Assembly (NCBI RefSeq): GCF_000980875.1
Contig: NZ_LAYO01000101.1
Coordinates: forward strand, 1-64,000
Length of the DNA: 64,000 bases
Source: Leucobacter sp. Ag1
Lineage (GTDB): Bacteria; Actinomycetota; Actinomycetes; Actinomycetales; Microbacteriaceae
Direction of reading: 5' to 3'
Made by a program: the position numbers and the translations under genes
Shown: one piece after another, positions 31,472 through 39,687 of the stretch
Layout of the letters: each line of letters opens with the position of its first letter
Numbering within the stretch: position 1 is the first letter of the stretch
Notes under the pieces: model-generated
Told to the model about the DNA's origin: nothing
Seen by the model: the letters and a program-made list of their open reading frames with translations, nothing else
Database searches by the model: none

Positions 31472-33058
31472 CTACTCCTTCGGGGCGGTGGGATCTTCGG
31501 GTGCGGTCGGGTCGTCGACTCGGCCGAGGGTGACCGGGTCCGGCGCAGCGGTGAGGCCCTGCTCGCGCATGATCCGCTCGACCTCGTCGTCCACCGCTTC
31601 GGGCTCCCAGTCGGGGTTCGCGCGGCGCACGCTGGTCTCGATGCTGATCGCGTTGGCGACCTTCAGTAGGCCGATGGTCTCGGCCTCGGTCTTCGGGTCG
31701 ACGCGGGAGATGTCGGGGAACACGACGTTCAGGTCGAAGCGGCCGCCGCCCTTGCCGGGGAACAGGCGCCCGTCGAGTTCGAGCGCGACGCTGCCCATGC
31801 GGGAGAGCACCATGCGGTCGTAGAGGTTCTTCTTCGACCGCGACGTCTCGGTGCGGCGCTCGCGATGTTGGATCTCGGTGGCCGTCGCCGTGCCTCCCGC
31901 GACGTCGCCGAGGCCCCACGAGGCAGGCGAGTAGCCCGCCTTCCGGAGGATCTGCTCGGTGATGCCGTCGAGGGTGTCCTTGTGCTCCTGCACGCGGATC
32001 TGGAACTGCTGAGGCGTGAGGTCCATCCCGCTGTCGGGGTCGCCGGGGACGTTGAGGCCGACGAACATCTCCTGGAGCAGGTCGAAGCTCGCTCCGGCGC
32101 CGGGCCCGTTCGATCGGAGGTAGGACTCGGGGACGATGAGTCGGCCGGCGCCGAGCTTCAGGTCGCGCATCCACGACGACCACGTCTCGTCGGCGTTGTC
32201 GAAGATCGGGATGAGCTGGTTGAAGTCGGAGCGGCCGGCGTCCTTCAGAGCACCGTCCTTGCGCCAGGCGAGCGCGGGCGCGTTCGGGAGGTATCCCGCG
32301 GTGAGACGGTCGATGCCGGTCGGGATCTGGTCCTTGTCGTCGACGAGCGCGGCCCAGACCGCGGTCTCGGGGTGGTCCTTCAGCGGGCGGCGGCGCCCGA
32401 GGTTCGACTTTGTGCCGCGGAACAGGGCGTGTTCGATGTAGCCGCGCGCGTGGTGCTCGAGGTGTCGCCAGAAGTGCACGCCGTCCTGCCACTCGGACCA
32501 GAGCGTGACGTCGACGAGGCGGCCTTGCCGGAACGTGGGGATCGCGGTGTCGGCGGCGGCGTAGTCGAGCCACACCCGTTCCTCGAGCTCCTTGTCCCAG
32601 CGGGGGACGATGATCGAGGCGCCGAGGGCGCTCTTGATCTCGCCCATGCTGTTGAGCATCGCGTGGTGCGCGTCGGAGTTGAGGATGTCGTCGAGGCGGG
32701 CCTGGGCGGCATCTGTGGGTGTCGTCTCGCCGGTCTCGGCGAAGCTCGTCACCGGCGGGTCGGAGTACTGGAGGTCGGACGCGAGCGTTGCGAGGTCCGC
32801 CGGGATCGGGAGGTGCACGCGGGAGCGTTCGCCGTCGCCGACCGGGCGGCCCCAGAACATGCGGGAGGCCGCACCGACGATGCCGCCGCGGTGCCCGGTG
32901 CCGTTGTGCCGGTGCGTTGCGGCTTGCTGGTCGTTCCCGGCGAAGCGTGCGATCGCCGCGACGTCGCCGGTGAGCCAGGCGTCGTTGAGGGCGTACTGGT
33001 CGTACGCGGGCTGCCAGGCCTTCGGGGGCCATGGCGAGTTCGGGCCGGGCATCGGCAT
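31472..33058 (-). CDS. Portal protein
   Basis: The 528-aa protein follows the large terminase gene and precedes MuF in the packaging cluster. Typical portal phrases include SDPPVTSFAETGETTPTDAAQ, WDKELEERVWLDY, LDGITEQILRKAGYSPASWGLG and a C-terminal acidic tail. It forms the dodecameric DNA-entry ring. GGGAGG lies upstream of ATG 33058. The neighbouring plus-strand gene begins only 31 bp away, so the two starts diverge from the same short gap. Confidence 0.9.
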   Translation of the reverse strand: MPMPGPNSPWPPKAWQPAYDQYALNDAWLTGDVAAIARFAGNDQQAATHRHNGTGHRGGIVGAASRMFWGRPVGDGERSRVHLPIPADLATLASDLQYSDPPVTSFAETGETTPTDAAQARLDDILNSDAHHAMLNSMGEIKSALGASIIVPRWDKELEERVWLDYAAADTAIPTFRQGRLVDVTLWSEWQDGVHFWRHLEHHARGYIEHALFRGTKSNLGRRRPLKDHPETAVWAALVDDKDQIPTGIDRLTAGYLPNAPALAWRKDGALKDAGRSDFNQLIPIFDNADETWSSWMRDLKLGAGRLIVPESYLRSNGPGAGASFDLLQEMFVGLNVPGDPDSGMDLTPQQFQIRVQEHKDTLDGITEQILRKAGYSPASWGLGDVAGGTATATEIQHRERRTETSRSKKNLYDRMVLSRMGSVALELDGRLFPGKGGGRFDLNVVFPDISRVDPKTEAETIGLLKVANAISIETSVRRANPDWEPEAVDDEVERIMREQGLTAAPDPVTLGRVDDPTAPEDPTAPKE

Positions 33059-33089
33059 GTGGATCTACCTCCCGGTATGGTCGTGAGCT

Positions 33090-33569
33090 ATGAGTGATGT
33101 GGCGGTTGTCGCGCTGATAAGCAGCTGCGCGAGCGTGGTTGGTGGACTGGTCGCGCTCGTCGGAACGTTCTTCGGTCCGGCCTGGCTGGACCGCGGAAGG
33201 CGGCTGCGAGAGGCGAAGACGCAGGCGGCTGCGGCGGCTGCGGATCGCTCCGACCGGAGGAGCCGCCGTGCGGCAGAGCTGGTCGACGCGCTGCATACCT
33301 CGGCAGGGGCCGCCCACCAGTGGGAAGAGAAGAAGGAGGCCATGCTCGCAGGCACCCGCATGATTGCCGAACTCGAGAAAGGTGAGGCGATCGCCGCTGC
33401 CCACGTCCGAAGGGTCGTTGACAGCGCCCTCGCCGAGCCGGACGATGAGAGGTCAACCGTCATCGCGACAAAAGGGACGGACCAGCTGTTCGCCTGGCTG
33501 CGAGGGGACCTCGAGGAGATCGAGCTCATGCACTTTGCCGAGGCTGAGGAGGCGCACGGCCCGTTCTAG
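33090..33569 (+). CDS. Lone plus-strand membrane protein (moron candidate)
   Basis: The 159-aa protein lies on the plus strand between the two minus-strand packaging genes. It has one N-terminal transmembrane helix (residues about 5-30, ISSCASVVGGLVALVGTFF) and a charged C-terminal helical part (WEEKKEAMLAGTRMIAELE). Codon use includes several AT-ending codons rare in neighbours (ATA, GGT, GTT, GGA). Stop overlaps the large terminase stop. A prophage-expressed role such as superinfection exclusion is possible but only inferred from layout. Confidence 0.7.
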   Translation: MSDVAVVALISSCASVVGGLVALVGTFFGPAWLDRGRRLREAKTQAAAAAADRSDRRSRRAAELVDALHTSAGAAHQWEEKKEAMLAGTRMIAELEKGEAIAAAHVRRVVDSALAEPDDERSTVIATKGTDQLFAWLRGDLEEIELMHFAEAEEAHGPF

Positions 33570-34855
33570 GCCGCGAGCCCGTAGACCAGCGGCTTCCACT
33601 GCGAGACGGTGGAACGGATCGCGTAGCGGGCGGCGTCGAGGGCGTGGTCGTCCTTCTTCACGACCGCGTCGTCGCCCTCTTCGCTGGCCTTCGCGTCCCA
33701 CTCGTATTCGGTGACCTCGGATAGGAACACCTCGCACCGGTCGGACACGATGAGGCGATCCTGGGCGAGCAGGTTCGACACGTCGGAGATGCCCTTGAGG
33801 ACGTCGTTGCTCGCCTGCCACGGCGTGATGCCATCGTCGTGGAGCTGCGCGCGCATCGACGCGGCGGACGGGTCGAGGAACACGTACTCGGGCGCGGGCA
33901 CGTAACGCTTCTCGGGTCCGTGCTTCGAGGCGAGCCATTCACGGAACCGCTTCGACAGCTCGACGTCGGGCAGCGTCTCGCCGTGGTGCTCGGCGGACGA
34001 GTAGTGCCACTCGTCGATGAGGACGAGGCGCGGCTGCTGCTCGTCGGTGATGCCGAGCAGCAGAGCCGCGGTCGTGTTCGTCGTGCCGTAGTCCATGCCG
34101 ACCGCGAGCGTGCGCGCGATCGGCGGGAGGTCGGCGTGCTTCACGAGGTGCCGGTCTTCGTCCCACATGGCGTAGACCGCGCCGGCGGCGTTCGTCCACT
34201 GGCCGAGGATCATGCGCTGGTAGAAGATGCCCGCGAACTGGGCCTTCGTGTCGCGCACGTAGTCAGGGTCGAGCGACGGGTTGTCGTCCATCGTGAACGA
34301 GAAGTGGATGACGTTCTTCTCGTCGGCCTTCAGGATCCACTTCTTGCGGAGCCAGTGGTTCTTGCTGCCGGGGTTCGTGGTCGCGAGGCAGCGTGCACCG
34401 CGCACGCGGAGGCGGGTCATGAGCATGTCCCAGAACCCCTCGGGCAAGATCGTCGCCTCGTCGACGTACGCGAGGGCGACGGTCATGCCGCGGATCTTCG
34501 TCTCGGACTCGGCGTTGTTCGCGCCGTAGAGGTAGACGGTGCGGCCGAGGATCCGCGCGGTCTTCGCGCCGGGCGTGTACTGGACGTGCTTCGTGAGCTC
34601 GCCGAATATCGCCGGGTCGGTGAGCAGCGTGAAGATGTTCGTCTGGATCGTGTCGAGCGTGCGGCCCACGATGATGATGCGGCCGCCGGGCGGGGCGTCG
34701 AGCACGGCGATGAGGAAGGCGTACAGGGAGACGTACGTCTTCCCAGCCGACACGGCGCCGGACCAGATCGCGATCTTCTTGCGCCGGCAGTCGGCGATGG
34801 AGAGGATCTGCGCCCTCGACATGAGGGTGAGGAGGGGGTCGAGCGCATCCGGCAC
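33566..34855 (-). CDS. Terminase large subunit
   Basis: The 429-aa packaging motor has an N-terminal ATPase with Walker A SGAVSAGKT (residues 32-40), Walker B VALAYVDEA and a C-terminal RNase-H-like nuclease with the first acid in GMDYGTTNTTA and the last in DDHALDAARYA. It resembles PBSX-type TerL. The GTG start at 34855 follows AGGAGG. It pairs with the small subunit directly upstream. Confidence 0.95.
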   Translation of the reverse strand: MPDALDPLLTLMSRAQILSIADCRRKKIAIWSGAVSAGKTYVSLYAFLIAVLDAPPGGRIIIVGRTLDTIQTNIFTLLTDPAIFGELTKHVQYTPGAKTARILGRTVYLYGANNAESETKIRGMTVALAYVDEATILPEGFWDMLMTRLRVRGARCLATTNPGSKNHWLRKKWILKADEKNVIHFSFTMDDNPSLDPDYVRDTKAQFAGIFYQRMILGQWTNAAGAVYAMWDEDRHLVKHADLPPIARTLAVGMDYGTTNTTAALLLGITDEQQPRLVLIDEWHYSSAEHHGETLPDVELSKRFREWLASKHGPEKRYVPAPEYVFLDPSAASMRAQLHDDGITPWQASNDVLKGISDVSNLLAQDRLIVSDRCEVFLSEVTEYEWDAKASEEGDDAVVKKDDHALDAARYAIRSTVSQWKPLVYGLAA

Positions 34856-34858
34856 GGG

Positions 34859-35380
34859 CTACTCCTCCTGTGGGGTCTCCTCGGGCGGGGTGCGCAGCGC
34901 GGCCGCCGCGGCGTCGAGGCCAGCCTGTAGCGCGCGCACAGCGGACTCCGCACCCGTGACGTCGGGATCCCGCTCGACGACGCGTGAGAGCTTGTCGAAC
35001 GCGATTCCGGCCATGGTGAGCGCGTTCCGCTGCACCTCGATCGGGGGCTTCGTGAGCTCGTGCTCGGCGTACGTGTTGTCGCGGCCGCCGAAGCTGAACA
35101 CCTTGTAGGGCTTGCCGAGCGAGTCGAGAGCTTCCTCGGCGCGCTGGAGCATCTTCTCCGCGAGACGCTGGCGGCCGGCGGCGAGGTCGATGCTCTTCGC
35201 CGCGGTCGCGTCCGCGGTGCGCTTCCGATCGAACGCGAGACCCTCGTCCTTCGCCCAGCGGGAGATCGTCGACTTCGAGACGCCGAGCTCGCGCGCGATC
35301 GCCGACGCGGACAGCTCGCGGGAATGCAGCTCGCGCAGGCGTGCGCGGTTGGGATCGGAACGTTCCGCGGCGTTCGGCAC
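34859..35380 (-). CDS. Terminase small subunit
   Basis: The 173-aa protein has an N-terminal homeodomain-like HTH (residues about 12-45, SASAIARELGVSKSTISRWAKDEG) for recognising the packaging start, a central helical oligomerisation region, and an acidic C-terminal tail for TerL contact. GTG start with GAGGAAC upstream, and a 3-nt gap to TerL. Confidence 0.85.
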   Translation of the reverse strand: MPNAAERSDPNRARLRELHSRELSASAIARELGVSKSTISRWAKDEGLAFDRKRTADATAAKSIDLAAGRQRLAEKMLQRAEEALDSLGKPYKVFSFGGRDNTYAEHELTKPPIEVQRNALTMAGIAFDKLSRVVERDPDVTGAESAVRALQAGLDAAAAALRTPPEETPQEE

Positions 35381-35413
35381 GGGGTTCCTCCTCGTGTTGG
35401 TCGGGGGTATGCG

Positions 35414-35447
35414 AAAGGCCCGCTCTCCTGGTGTGGAGGCGGGCCTT
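35414..35447 (-). terminator. Hairpin between accessory gene and terminase
   Basis: The stem AAGGCCCGC/GCGGGCCTT is followed on the minus strand by TTTCGC. It lies just downstream of the 175-aa membrane protein gene and upstream of terminase, so it probably separates early from late transcripts. Confidence 0.6.
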
Positions 35448-35458
35448 CGTGCTGGGCG

Positions 35459-35986
35459 CTACTTGTTGAGCTTGGGCGGGTCGTCGGTGCGTTCGACGAT
35501 GAGGTTGAGGCCGCTGTCTGGGTGGTAGGTCCAGGTGGCCTTGAGGTGGTTCCAGGTTTCGGTCTGGGTGCCGTCGAGTGCGCGGGTGTTGTTGATCTTG
35601 GCTTCGAGGGACGCGGGGGCGTCGAGCTCTCCGAGGAAGCAGAACACCTGGGTGGCGGTGAGGCCTTCGCCGTACTTCATGACGGCGTGGTCGATTTCGA
35701 CTGCTTCGCCGTCGTCGAGGGTGTCGTAGTGGAAGGTCGTGAAGTCGCACGCCTTGGCGGCGTTCGGGAACTCGTTCTTCCGCTTCTCGAGGGCGGCCTT
35801 GTGCTGCTCGACGCGGTCGTGTTCAGCCTGGTTGGCTGCTGCGACGGACGCGATGGTCACGCCGGCGGCGATGAGGACGACGGCTGCGGCGGATCCCCAG
35901 AGGATGAGGTTGCGCTTGGTCTTCTTCGGCGCGGCGGGCGCCGGGGTTGCGGCGGTCTCCGGCTGCGGCGCATCTGGGGTGGTCAT
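35459..35986 (-). CDS. Membrane-anchored phage protein (175 aa)
   Basis: The start at 35986 is the first Met with a sensible N-terminus; the frame extends to 36109 as noise. Residues 1-25 are Pro/Ala-rich, 28-50 form one transmembrane helix (LILWGSAAAVVLIAAGVTIA), and about 120 residues follow, with two Cys (KACDFTTF and QVFCFLGELD) that could form a disulfide outside the cell. Flanking hairpins suggest its own transcript. It may be a surface or exclusion protein, but no family is recognised. Confidence 0.68.
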   Translation of the reverse strand: MTTPDAPQPETAATPAPAAPKKTKRNLILWGSAAAVVLIAAGVTIASVAAANQAEHDRVEQHKAALEKRKNEFPNAAKACDFTTFHYDTLDDGEAVEIDHAVMKYGEGLTATQVFCFLGELDAPASLEAKINNTRALDGTQTETWNHLKATWTYHPDSGLNLIVERTDDPPKLNK

Positions 35987-36004
35987 GGTGTCCAGATTAG
36001 TGCG

Positions 36005-36040
36005 AGCGAGGGGAAGGCTGTGAAGCGGCTTCCCCTCGCT
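36005..36040. repeat. Inverted repeat upstream of the 175-aa membrane gene
   Basis: AGCGAGGGGAAG at 36005-36016 pairs perfectly with CTTCCCCTCGCT at 36029-36040. A second hairpin (GGGCCGG...CCGGCCC) lies near 36059-36084. They occupy the gap between the HTH gene and the membrane protein gene and may be a terminator pair. Confidence 0.55.
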
Positions 36041-36092
36041 GCGGGAAGGAATGAGAAAGGGCCGGTGCCGCGATCTCTCGCGTCCGGCCCAC

Positions 36093-36359
36093 TTACTCAA
36101 CCATGACATTAGGGGGGTTCAGGGTGGGGGCGTCAAGCTCGAGTTGCGGCGGCGTGTCGCCTGTGACCCTGCGGTTTGCGTCGTTCCTCGCGATCGTGGT
36201 TCGGAGCCACTTCAGGAGGGTGGCGTGGTCGACGACGCGCATCCCTTCGTGCCAGCCCATCGGCATGCCGTGCCTGCGCCAGCGCTTGATGGTGATGACG
36301 GAGCGCTTCACCCGGGCGGCTGCCTGGCGGTAGGTGTAGCGTTCCCGGTTCTCGATCAT
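36093..36359 (-). CDS. Small HTH DNA-binding protein (MerR/Xis-like)
   Basis: The 88-aa protein starts at 36359 (overlap ATGA with the upstream gene). Its core YTYRQAAARVKRSVITIKRW, then WHEGMRVVDHATLLKWLR, is a winged-helix recognition pattern found in excisionase and MerR-like phage proteins. It may regulate late transcription or excision. It is the last gene of the early/middle block before the accessory gene and terminase. Confidence 0.72.
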   Translation of the reverse strand: MIENRERYTYRQAAARVKRSVITIKRWRRHGMPMGWHEGMRVVDHATLLKWLRTTIARNDANRRVTGDTPPQLELDAPTLNPPNVMVE

Positions 36360-37006
36360 GGGCCTCGTTTCTCGCGGATCTCGATCTGGTCGACGGGCGC
36401 GCCGTCGCGATTCCAGGTGGTCTCGCACTGGTCGCAGCGGTAGCCGGCCAGGCCTTCGGCGTCGTAGACGGGCTCGATGGTGGCCTCGCCGCATCCGGGG
36501 ACGGGGCAAGGGCGGGGCCGGTATGCGCGGAAGGTCGGCTCCGCGCGGGGGTACCGGGCCCGCATCTTCCGGATGACGTCGACGAGCTGCTCGGGCGCAT
36601 CGTTGAGGTCGCCGTCGTGCGCGATCTGGTGGGCGGACGCGATGAGGTAGTGCACGATTTCGGTCGAGAGCGCGAACGCCTCGTCGGGGCGACAGGACGG
36701 GAGGCCCTGCACTTCGTCCCGTCCGCGCCATTGTCGTGCGCGTACGGGGCGTGGGGCGGGGTTTCCGGTGCGTTCCTGCACCTCCTGAGCGAAGAGCACG
36801 AGGGTGGCGTAGAGGAGGTCGGCGTCGTCCGCGGCGGAGGCGTTGAACGGGAGCCGGGCCTTCTCCCCGGATCCGTCGACGACGACCGCGGACGTGTCCT
36901 GCGCGCGCACGGTGTGCTCGGCGAGCTCACGCATGTGGAGGACCTGGAACGGGACTTGCGCGAGGTGCCACTCGAGCCACTCCGTGCGGGACTGCTCAGC
37001 CTGCAT
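36356..37006 (-). CDS. Phage hypothetical protein with C-terminal zinc ribbon
   Basis: The 216-aa protein has a helical N-terminal two-thirds and a C-terminal four-Cys zinc-ribbon (CPVPGC and CDQC, about residues 165-200). The start at 37006 is chosen because GGAGG lies 6 nt upstream; an in-frame ATG at 37018 would place that site inside the gene. No enzymatic motif is visible. It is coupled to the HTH gene. Confidence 0.68.
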   Translation of the reverse strand: MQAEQSRTEWLEWHLAQVPFQVLHMRELAEHTVRAQDTSAVVVDGSGEKARLPFNASAADDADLLYATLVLFAQEVQERTGNPAPRPVRARQWRGRDEVQGLPSCRPDEAFALSTEIVHYLIASAHQIAHDGDLNDAPEQLVDVIRKMRARYPRAEPTFRAYRPRPCPVPGCGEATIEPVYDAEGLAGYRCDQCETTWNRDGAPVDQIEIREKRGP

Positions 37007-37050
37007 CGGAACCTCCATATCGCGGTCTTTCGGGCCGATATCCTGGCGCC

Positions 37051-37221
37051 ATGAACAATCCCCTCATGCCGGACACGACCCTCGCCTGGGTCCTCACGAT
37101 CGCCGTCTGGCTTTTCTTCACGATCATCTGGCTCTGGATCCTGTGGGCCATCATCCGGGGCGCGGTCCTTTCCGCGCTGCGGAAGCACTCGGACGAGATC
37201 CGGGAACGCACCCGCGTCTGA
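37051..37221 (+). CDS. Tiny plus-strand membrane protein (56 aa)
   Basis: An ATG at 37051 opens a 56-codon frame with one strong hydrophobic segment (about residues 11-37, TLAWVLTIAVWLFFTIIWLW) and a charged C-terminal tail (RKHSDEIRERTRV). It is on the opposite strand to the surrounding genes in a gap that has no minus-strand gene. The protein composition is strongly membrane-like, which supports reality, although the ribosome site is weak. Confidence 0.5.
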   Translation: MNNPLMPDTTLAWVLTIAVWLFFTIIWLWILWAIIRGAVLSALRKHSDEIRERTRV

Positions 37222-37228
37222 CCGAAGC

Positions 37229-37480
37229 TCATCGAGTTTCTCCCTGCCACTCTCGCTGACGCTCGGCTGCGTTCGCGGAGTCGTCGGGCTCGTAGAGCAC
37301 CAGGGCGGGCAGCATGGCCTCGTTGAAGGCGGTCATGTACGTGGAGTCCACGCGATGCCAGCGCCGGCCTGGCGACCATGTGTTGAGCTGCGCCGCGTAG
37401 CCGTCGGCGAGGAGCACGACCGTGCCATACGGGAGCGAAGCCTCCTGTTCGGGCGAGGTGATCAGCTTGCGCTCGCTCAT
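37229..37480 (-). CDS. Small phage protein (83 aa)
   Basis: The 83-aa soluble protein begins MSERKLITSPEQEASLPYGT and is beta-rich at the start, with an acidic C-terminus. It starts with an ATGA overlap on the upstream gene. No motif is recognised. Confidence 0.6.
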   Translation of the reverse strand: MSERKLITSPEQEASLPYGTVVLLADGYAAQLNTWSPGRRWHRVDSTYMTAFNEAMLPALVLYEPDDSANAAERQREWQGETR

Positions 37481-38598
37481 CGCCCGGTCCCGAACCATTC
37501 GTTCTGCCGCTCGAGAATGTTGCTGGTGAGCTCTCTGGCCTCGCGCTCGTAGGAATACTCGGCGTCGTACTCAGGAACCCAGCGTGCAGCGCTCGACCTG
37601 ATCACCCTGGCCAGCGCTGGCGCGTTCACCACGGGCGGGACGGCGAGAGCGGGATACCGCTCGAACACGAGTCCCGCGACGTCGAACAGCTCCCCAGGGC
37701 CCGAGATCGCGTACGTCACGCTGATCCCGCACTGTGCGAGCGCACCCTCGATCACCTTGGCAAGAGTCCCACGCTGCTCCCTGGTCGGCTTCTCGCGGTC
37801 GGGGCTCGGCGTTTCCGAGTGCGGCGCACCTCCGCGCCGGAACTCCGGCCGGCCGTGCCACTCGCACTCGGGGTCGACCTGCTCGGCGAGGAGGCACGGG
37901 CAGGTGCCGGTCCACTGCCGGGTCTCGGGCGAGTAGGTCGGCTCGCTCGGCGTGACCGGGGCGAGAATTGGTGCGATCCGTTCGACCTCGGCGCGACGCT
38001 CGCGGTAGTGCTCATCGCTCACCCCTCGATCGCTGGTGTCTGTGTCGCCCTCGATCAGAGCCCAGGTCGCCGCTTCGATGCGTTCCTCGGGGCTCGGCGT
38101 GACCGGGGCGGGTGCGGGCTTGTAGTAGTCGCAGCCCGGCACGTTGCGGTGCGGGCCGAGGTCTCGGCATCCGCCGCACCGGCCGCTGTCTTGCGCCGGC
38201 GCTCCCGCCGCCCCGTGCTTCTGCTCCGCGGTCCGCTCGAGGATCTCGGCGTTCGTGAGTTCGCGGGCGGGTTCGTTGGCGGCGGACTGTGCCGCTTCGA
38301 GTTCCGCGCGAAGGGTCCGCAGCTCGGCCCACTGCCCTTCCTCGCGGGTTGCGACAGCCTCGCTCGGAGTGACCGGGGCGACACGAGCAGCCGCGAGAGC
38401 AGTGCGCACGAGCTCAGCGTCGCCCGTGGCGGCATCCCGCACAGCCTTGATGTGGTCCGAGCCCTTTGGGACGAGCACGGTCGCACCTGCCGACAGGATG
38501 GCCTGGTTCGCAAGGCGGTCGAGGGCGTTGAACACCAGCTCGTGCTGGTAGTCGGTGAGGTCGCCCGGTAGGGCCGGGGTCTCAGGCGTGGTCGTCAT
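37477..38598 (-). CDS. Large phage hypothetical protein with APVTPSE repeats
   Basis: The 373-aa protein is low in hydrophobic residues. The heptad-like unit APVTPSE or a near copy occurs three times (about residues 73, 165 and 215), each encoded by almost the same 20-bp DNA. A Cys-rich stretch (CGGCRDLGPHRNVPGCDYY, about 140-160) could bind zinc. The C-terminal part is a separate helical domain. No family is recognised. It may have grown by unequal copying of the repeat. Confidence 0.65.
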   Translation of the reverse strand: MTTTPETPALPGDLTDYQHELVFNALDRLANQAILSAGATVLVPKGSDHIKAVRDAATGDAELVRTALAAARVAPVTPSEAVATREEGQWAELRTLRAELEAAQSAANEPARELTNAEILERTAEQKHGAAGAPAQDSGRCGGCRDLGPHRNVPGCDYYKPAPAPVTPSPEERIEAATWALIEGDTDTSDRGVSDEHYRERRAEVERIAPILAPVTPSEPTYSPETRQWTGTCPCLLAEQVDPECEWHGRPEFRRGGAPHSETPSPDREKPTREQRGTLAKVIEGALAQCGISVTYAISGPGELFDVAGLVFERYPALAVPPVVNAPALARVIRSSAARWVPEYDAEYSYEREARELTSNILERQNEWFGTGR

Positions 38599-38812
38599 GG
38601 TCAGTGGTCCTTTCGACCGGCGCGACGATGATCGCGCGCGTCTTGAGCGTGTTGGTCAGGTAGTCGGCCTCGGCATCGCTGATGAACTCGGCGAGGGCGA
38701 TGAATTGGGGACCGGGCACGAGGAGTCCGAGCCACGGCTTCGTATGCCCGGGCAGGCGGCGGGCTTGCAGGGAGATACCGTTGCCGAGGTCGAACGTGAA
38801 TCCGTCAGCCAC
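38582..38812 (-). CDS. Small phage protein (76 aa)
   Basis: The GTG at 38812 follows AGGAGG directly upstream, giving a 76-aa protein (VADGFTFDLGNGISLQARRL) with an Asp-rich C-terminus. It overlaps the next gene. The family is not recognised. Confidence 0.6.
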   Translation of the reverse strand: MADGFTFDLGNGISLQARRLPGHTKPWLGLLVPGPQFIALAEFISDAEADYLTNTLKTRAIIVAPVERTTDHDDHA

Positions 38813-39134
38813 GGGGCACCTCCTCGACGGGCTCCCACGGGCCAGCCGGACGCCGGCGCACGATCTCCATGTCCTGTCGCTTCGCCATCCACCCGACGGC
38901 ACTGAGCAGGAGCTCTCGGGTCGGATGGGTGTAGCTCCACGGCTCGTCCTCACCGCTCTCGCGCATCGCGTACTCCCAGTCGTCGTCTCCCGGCAGCGCG
39001 GCCTCGAGAGCGGCGAGCACAGCTTCGAGGTCCTCGGTCACCACGTTGACCCGGACATCGTGGATGCCCGAATTCGCGACTCTCAGCCGCAAGTTGTCGA
39101 TGTGCTTGCGCACGTGCTTCTCGTCACCGGCCAT
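38805..39134 (-). CDS. Small phage protein (109 aa)
   Basis: The 109-aa protein (MAGDEKHVRKHIDNLRLRVANSG) begins with an amphipathic helix, then a mixed beta region (VRVNVVTEDLEAVLAALEAAL) suggesting a small alpha/beta fold. It overlaps both neighbours by several bases, typical for an early-gene cassette. No function recognised. Confidence 0.6.
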   Translation of the reverse strand: MAGDEKHVRKHIDNLRLRVANSGIHDVRVNVVTEDLEAVLAALEAALPGDDDWEYAMRESGEDEPWSYTHPTRELLLSAVGWMAKRQDMEIVRRRPAGPWEPVEEVPRG

Positions 39135-39435
39135 CAGGGGCCACCTCCTCTGCGCGGTACGGGTTCTCTGCAAGCACACGCATGACCTCCATGAACGCGC
39201 CCTCCTCGGAGGTCTCGTTCGGGCCGAGCGGCTGTAGATCGAATCCGCCCTGCCCGGTCTCCGGGTTTGCCCAGTGCGGGATCCCGCGGATAGCGGCGCG
39301 CGCGTCGTCCCACGCCTTCTCGGCGGCGGCGCGACGCTCCTGAGCGAGGAACTCCTCGACCTCGGCTTCGTTCTGGATCCGCTCACCGAGGAGCGAAACC
39401 ACTTCGTCTCTGGTGAGCCCTGGTCCTTCGGGCAT
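39124..39435 (-). CDS. Small acidic phage protein (103 aa)
   Basis: The 103-aa acidic, helical protein (MPEGPGLTRDEVVSLLGERI) contains a short HTH-like LTRDEVVSLLGE start but lacks a full domain. It lies in the run of small early/middle genes between the methyltransferase and the repeat protein. AGGAG precedes its start. Confidence 0.6.
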   Translation of the reverse strand: MPEGPGLTRDEVVSLLGERIQNEAEVEEFLAQERRAAAEKAWDDARAAIRGIPHWANPETGQGGFDLQPLGPNETSEEGAFMEVMRVLAENPYRAEEVAPDGR

Positions 39436-39450
39436 GGTGTTCTCCTTCGT

Positions 39451-39687
39451 TCAGGCGTCGACGGTCGCGCCGACGTACAGGGGTTGGGGCGGCGTCTGGA
39501 TCTCCCAGCCGCCGCGGTACGGGGCCGTCGTGACGGCCGGGGTCGCGCGGCCGGGCGCCGGGACGATCTCGACCCGGTCGACGGTGCGCGAGGCCAGCAG
39601 CGCGCCCGCGACGTACGCGAGCACGAGGCAGGCGAGCACGAGCACGACGAGCAGCAGCCGAACAGCGAGCGTGCGGCGAGCGGTCAC
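39451..39687 (-). CDS. Small membrane protein (78 aa)
   Basis: The 78-aa protein has one N-terminal transmembrane helix (residues about 8-33, LAVRLLLVVLVLACLVLAYV) followed by a 45-residue extracellular tail. GTG start overlaps the methyltransferase stop (GTGA), so it is translated with it. Confidence 0.62.
   Translation of the reverse strand: MTARRTLAVRLLLVVLVLACLVLAYVAGALLASRTVDRVEIVPAPGRATPAVTTAPYRGGWEIQTPPQPLYVGATVDA

Noticed and set aside
29625-31823. A 732-aa plus-strand frame opposite the MuF gene
   Set aside because: No motif, ribosome site or hydrophobic pattern; a shadow of the MuF coding sequence.
33065-33529. A 154-aa minus-strand frame opposite the lone plus-strand gene
   Set aside because: It is Ser/Ala-rich without pattern, while the plus-strand frame has a membrane helix and charged helix typical of a real protein.
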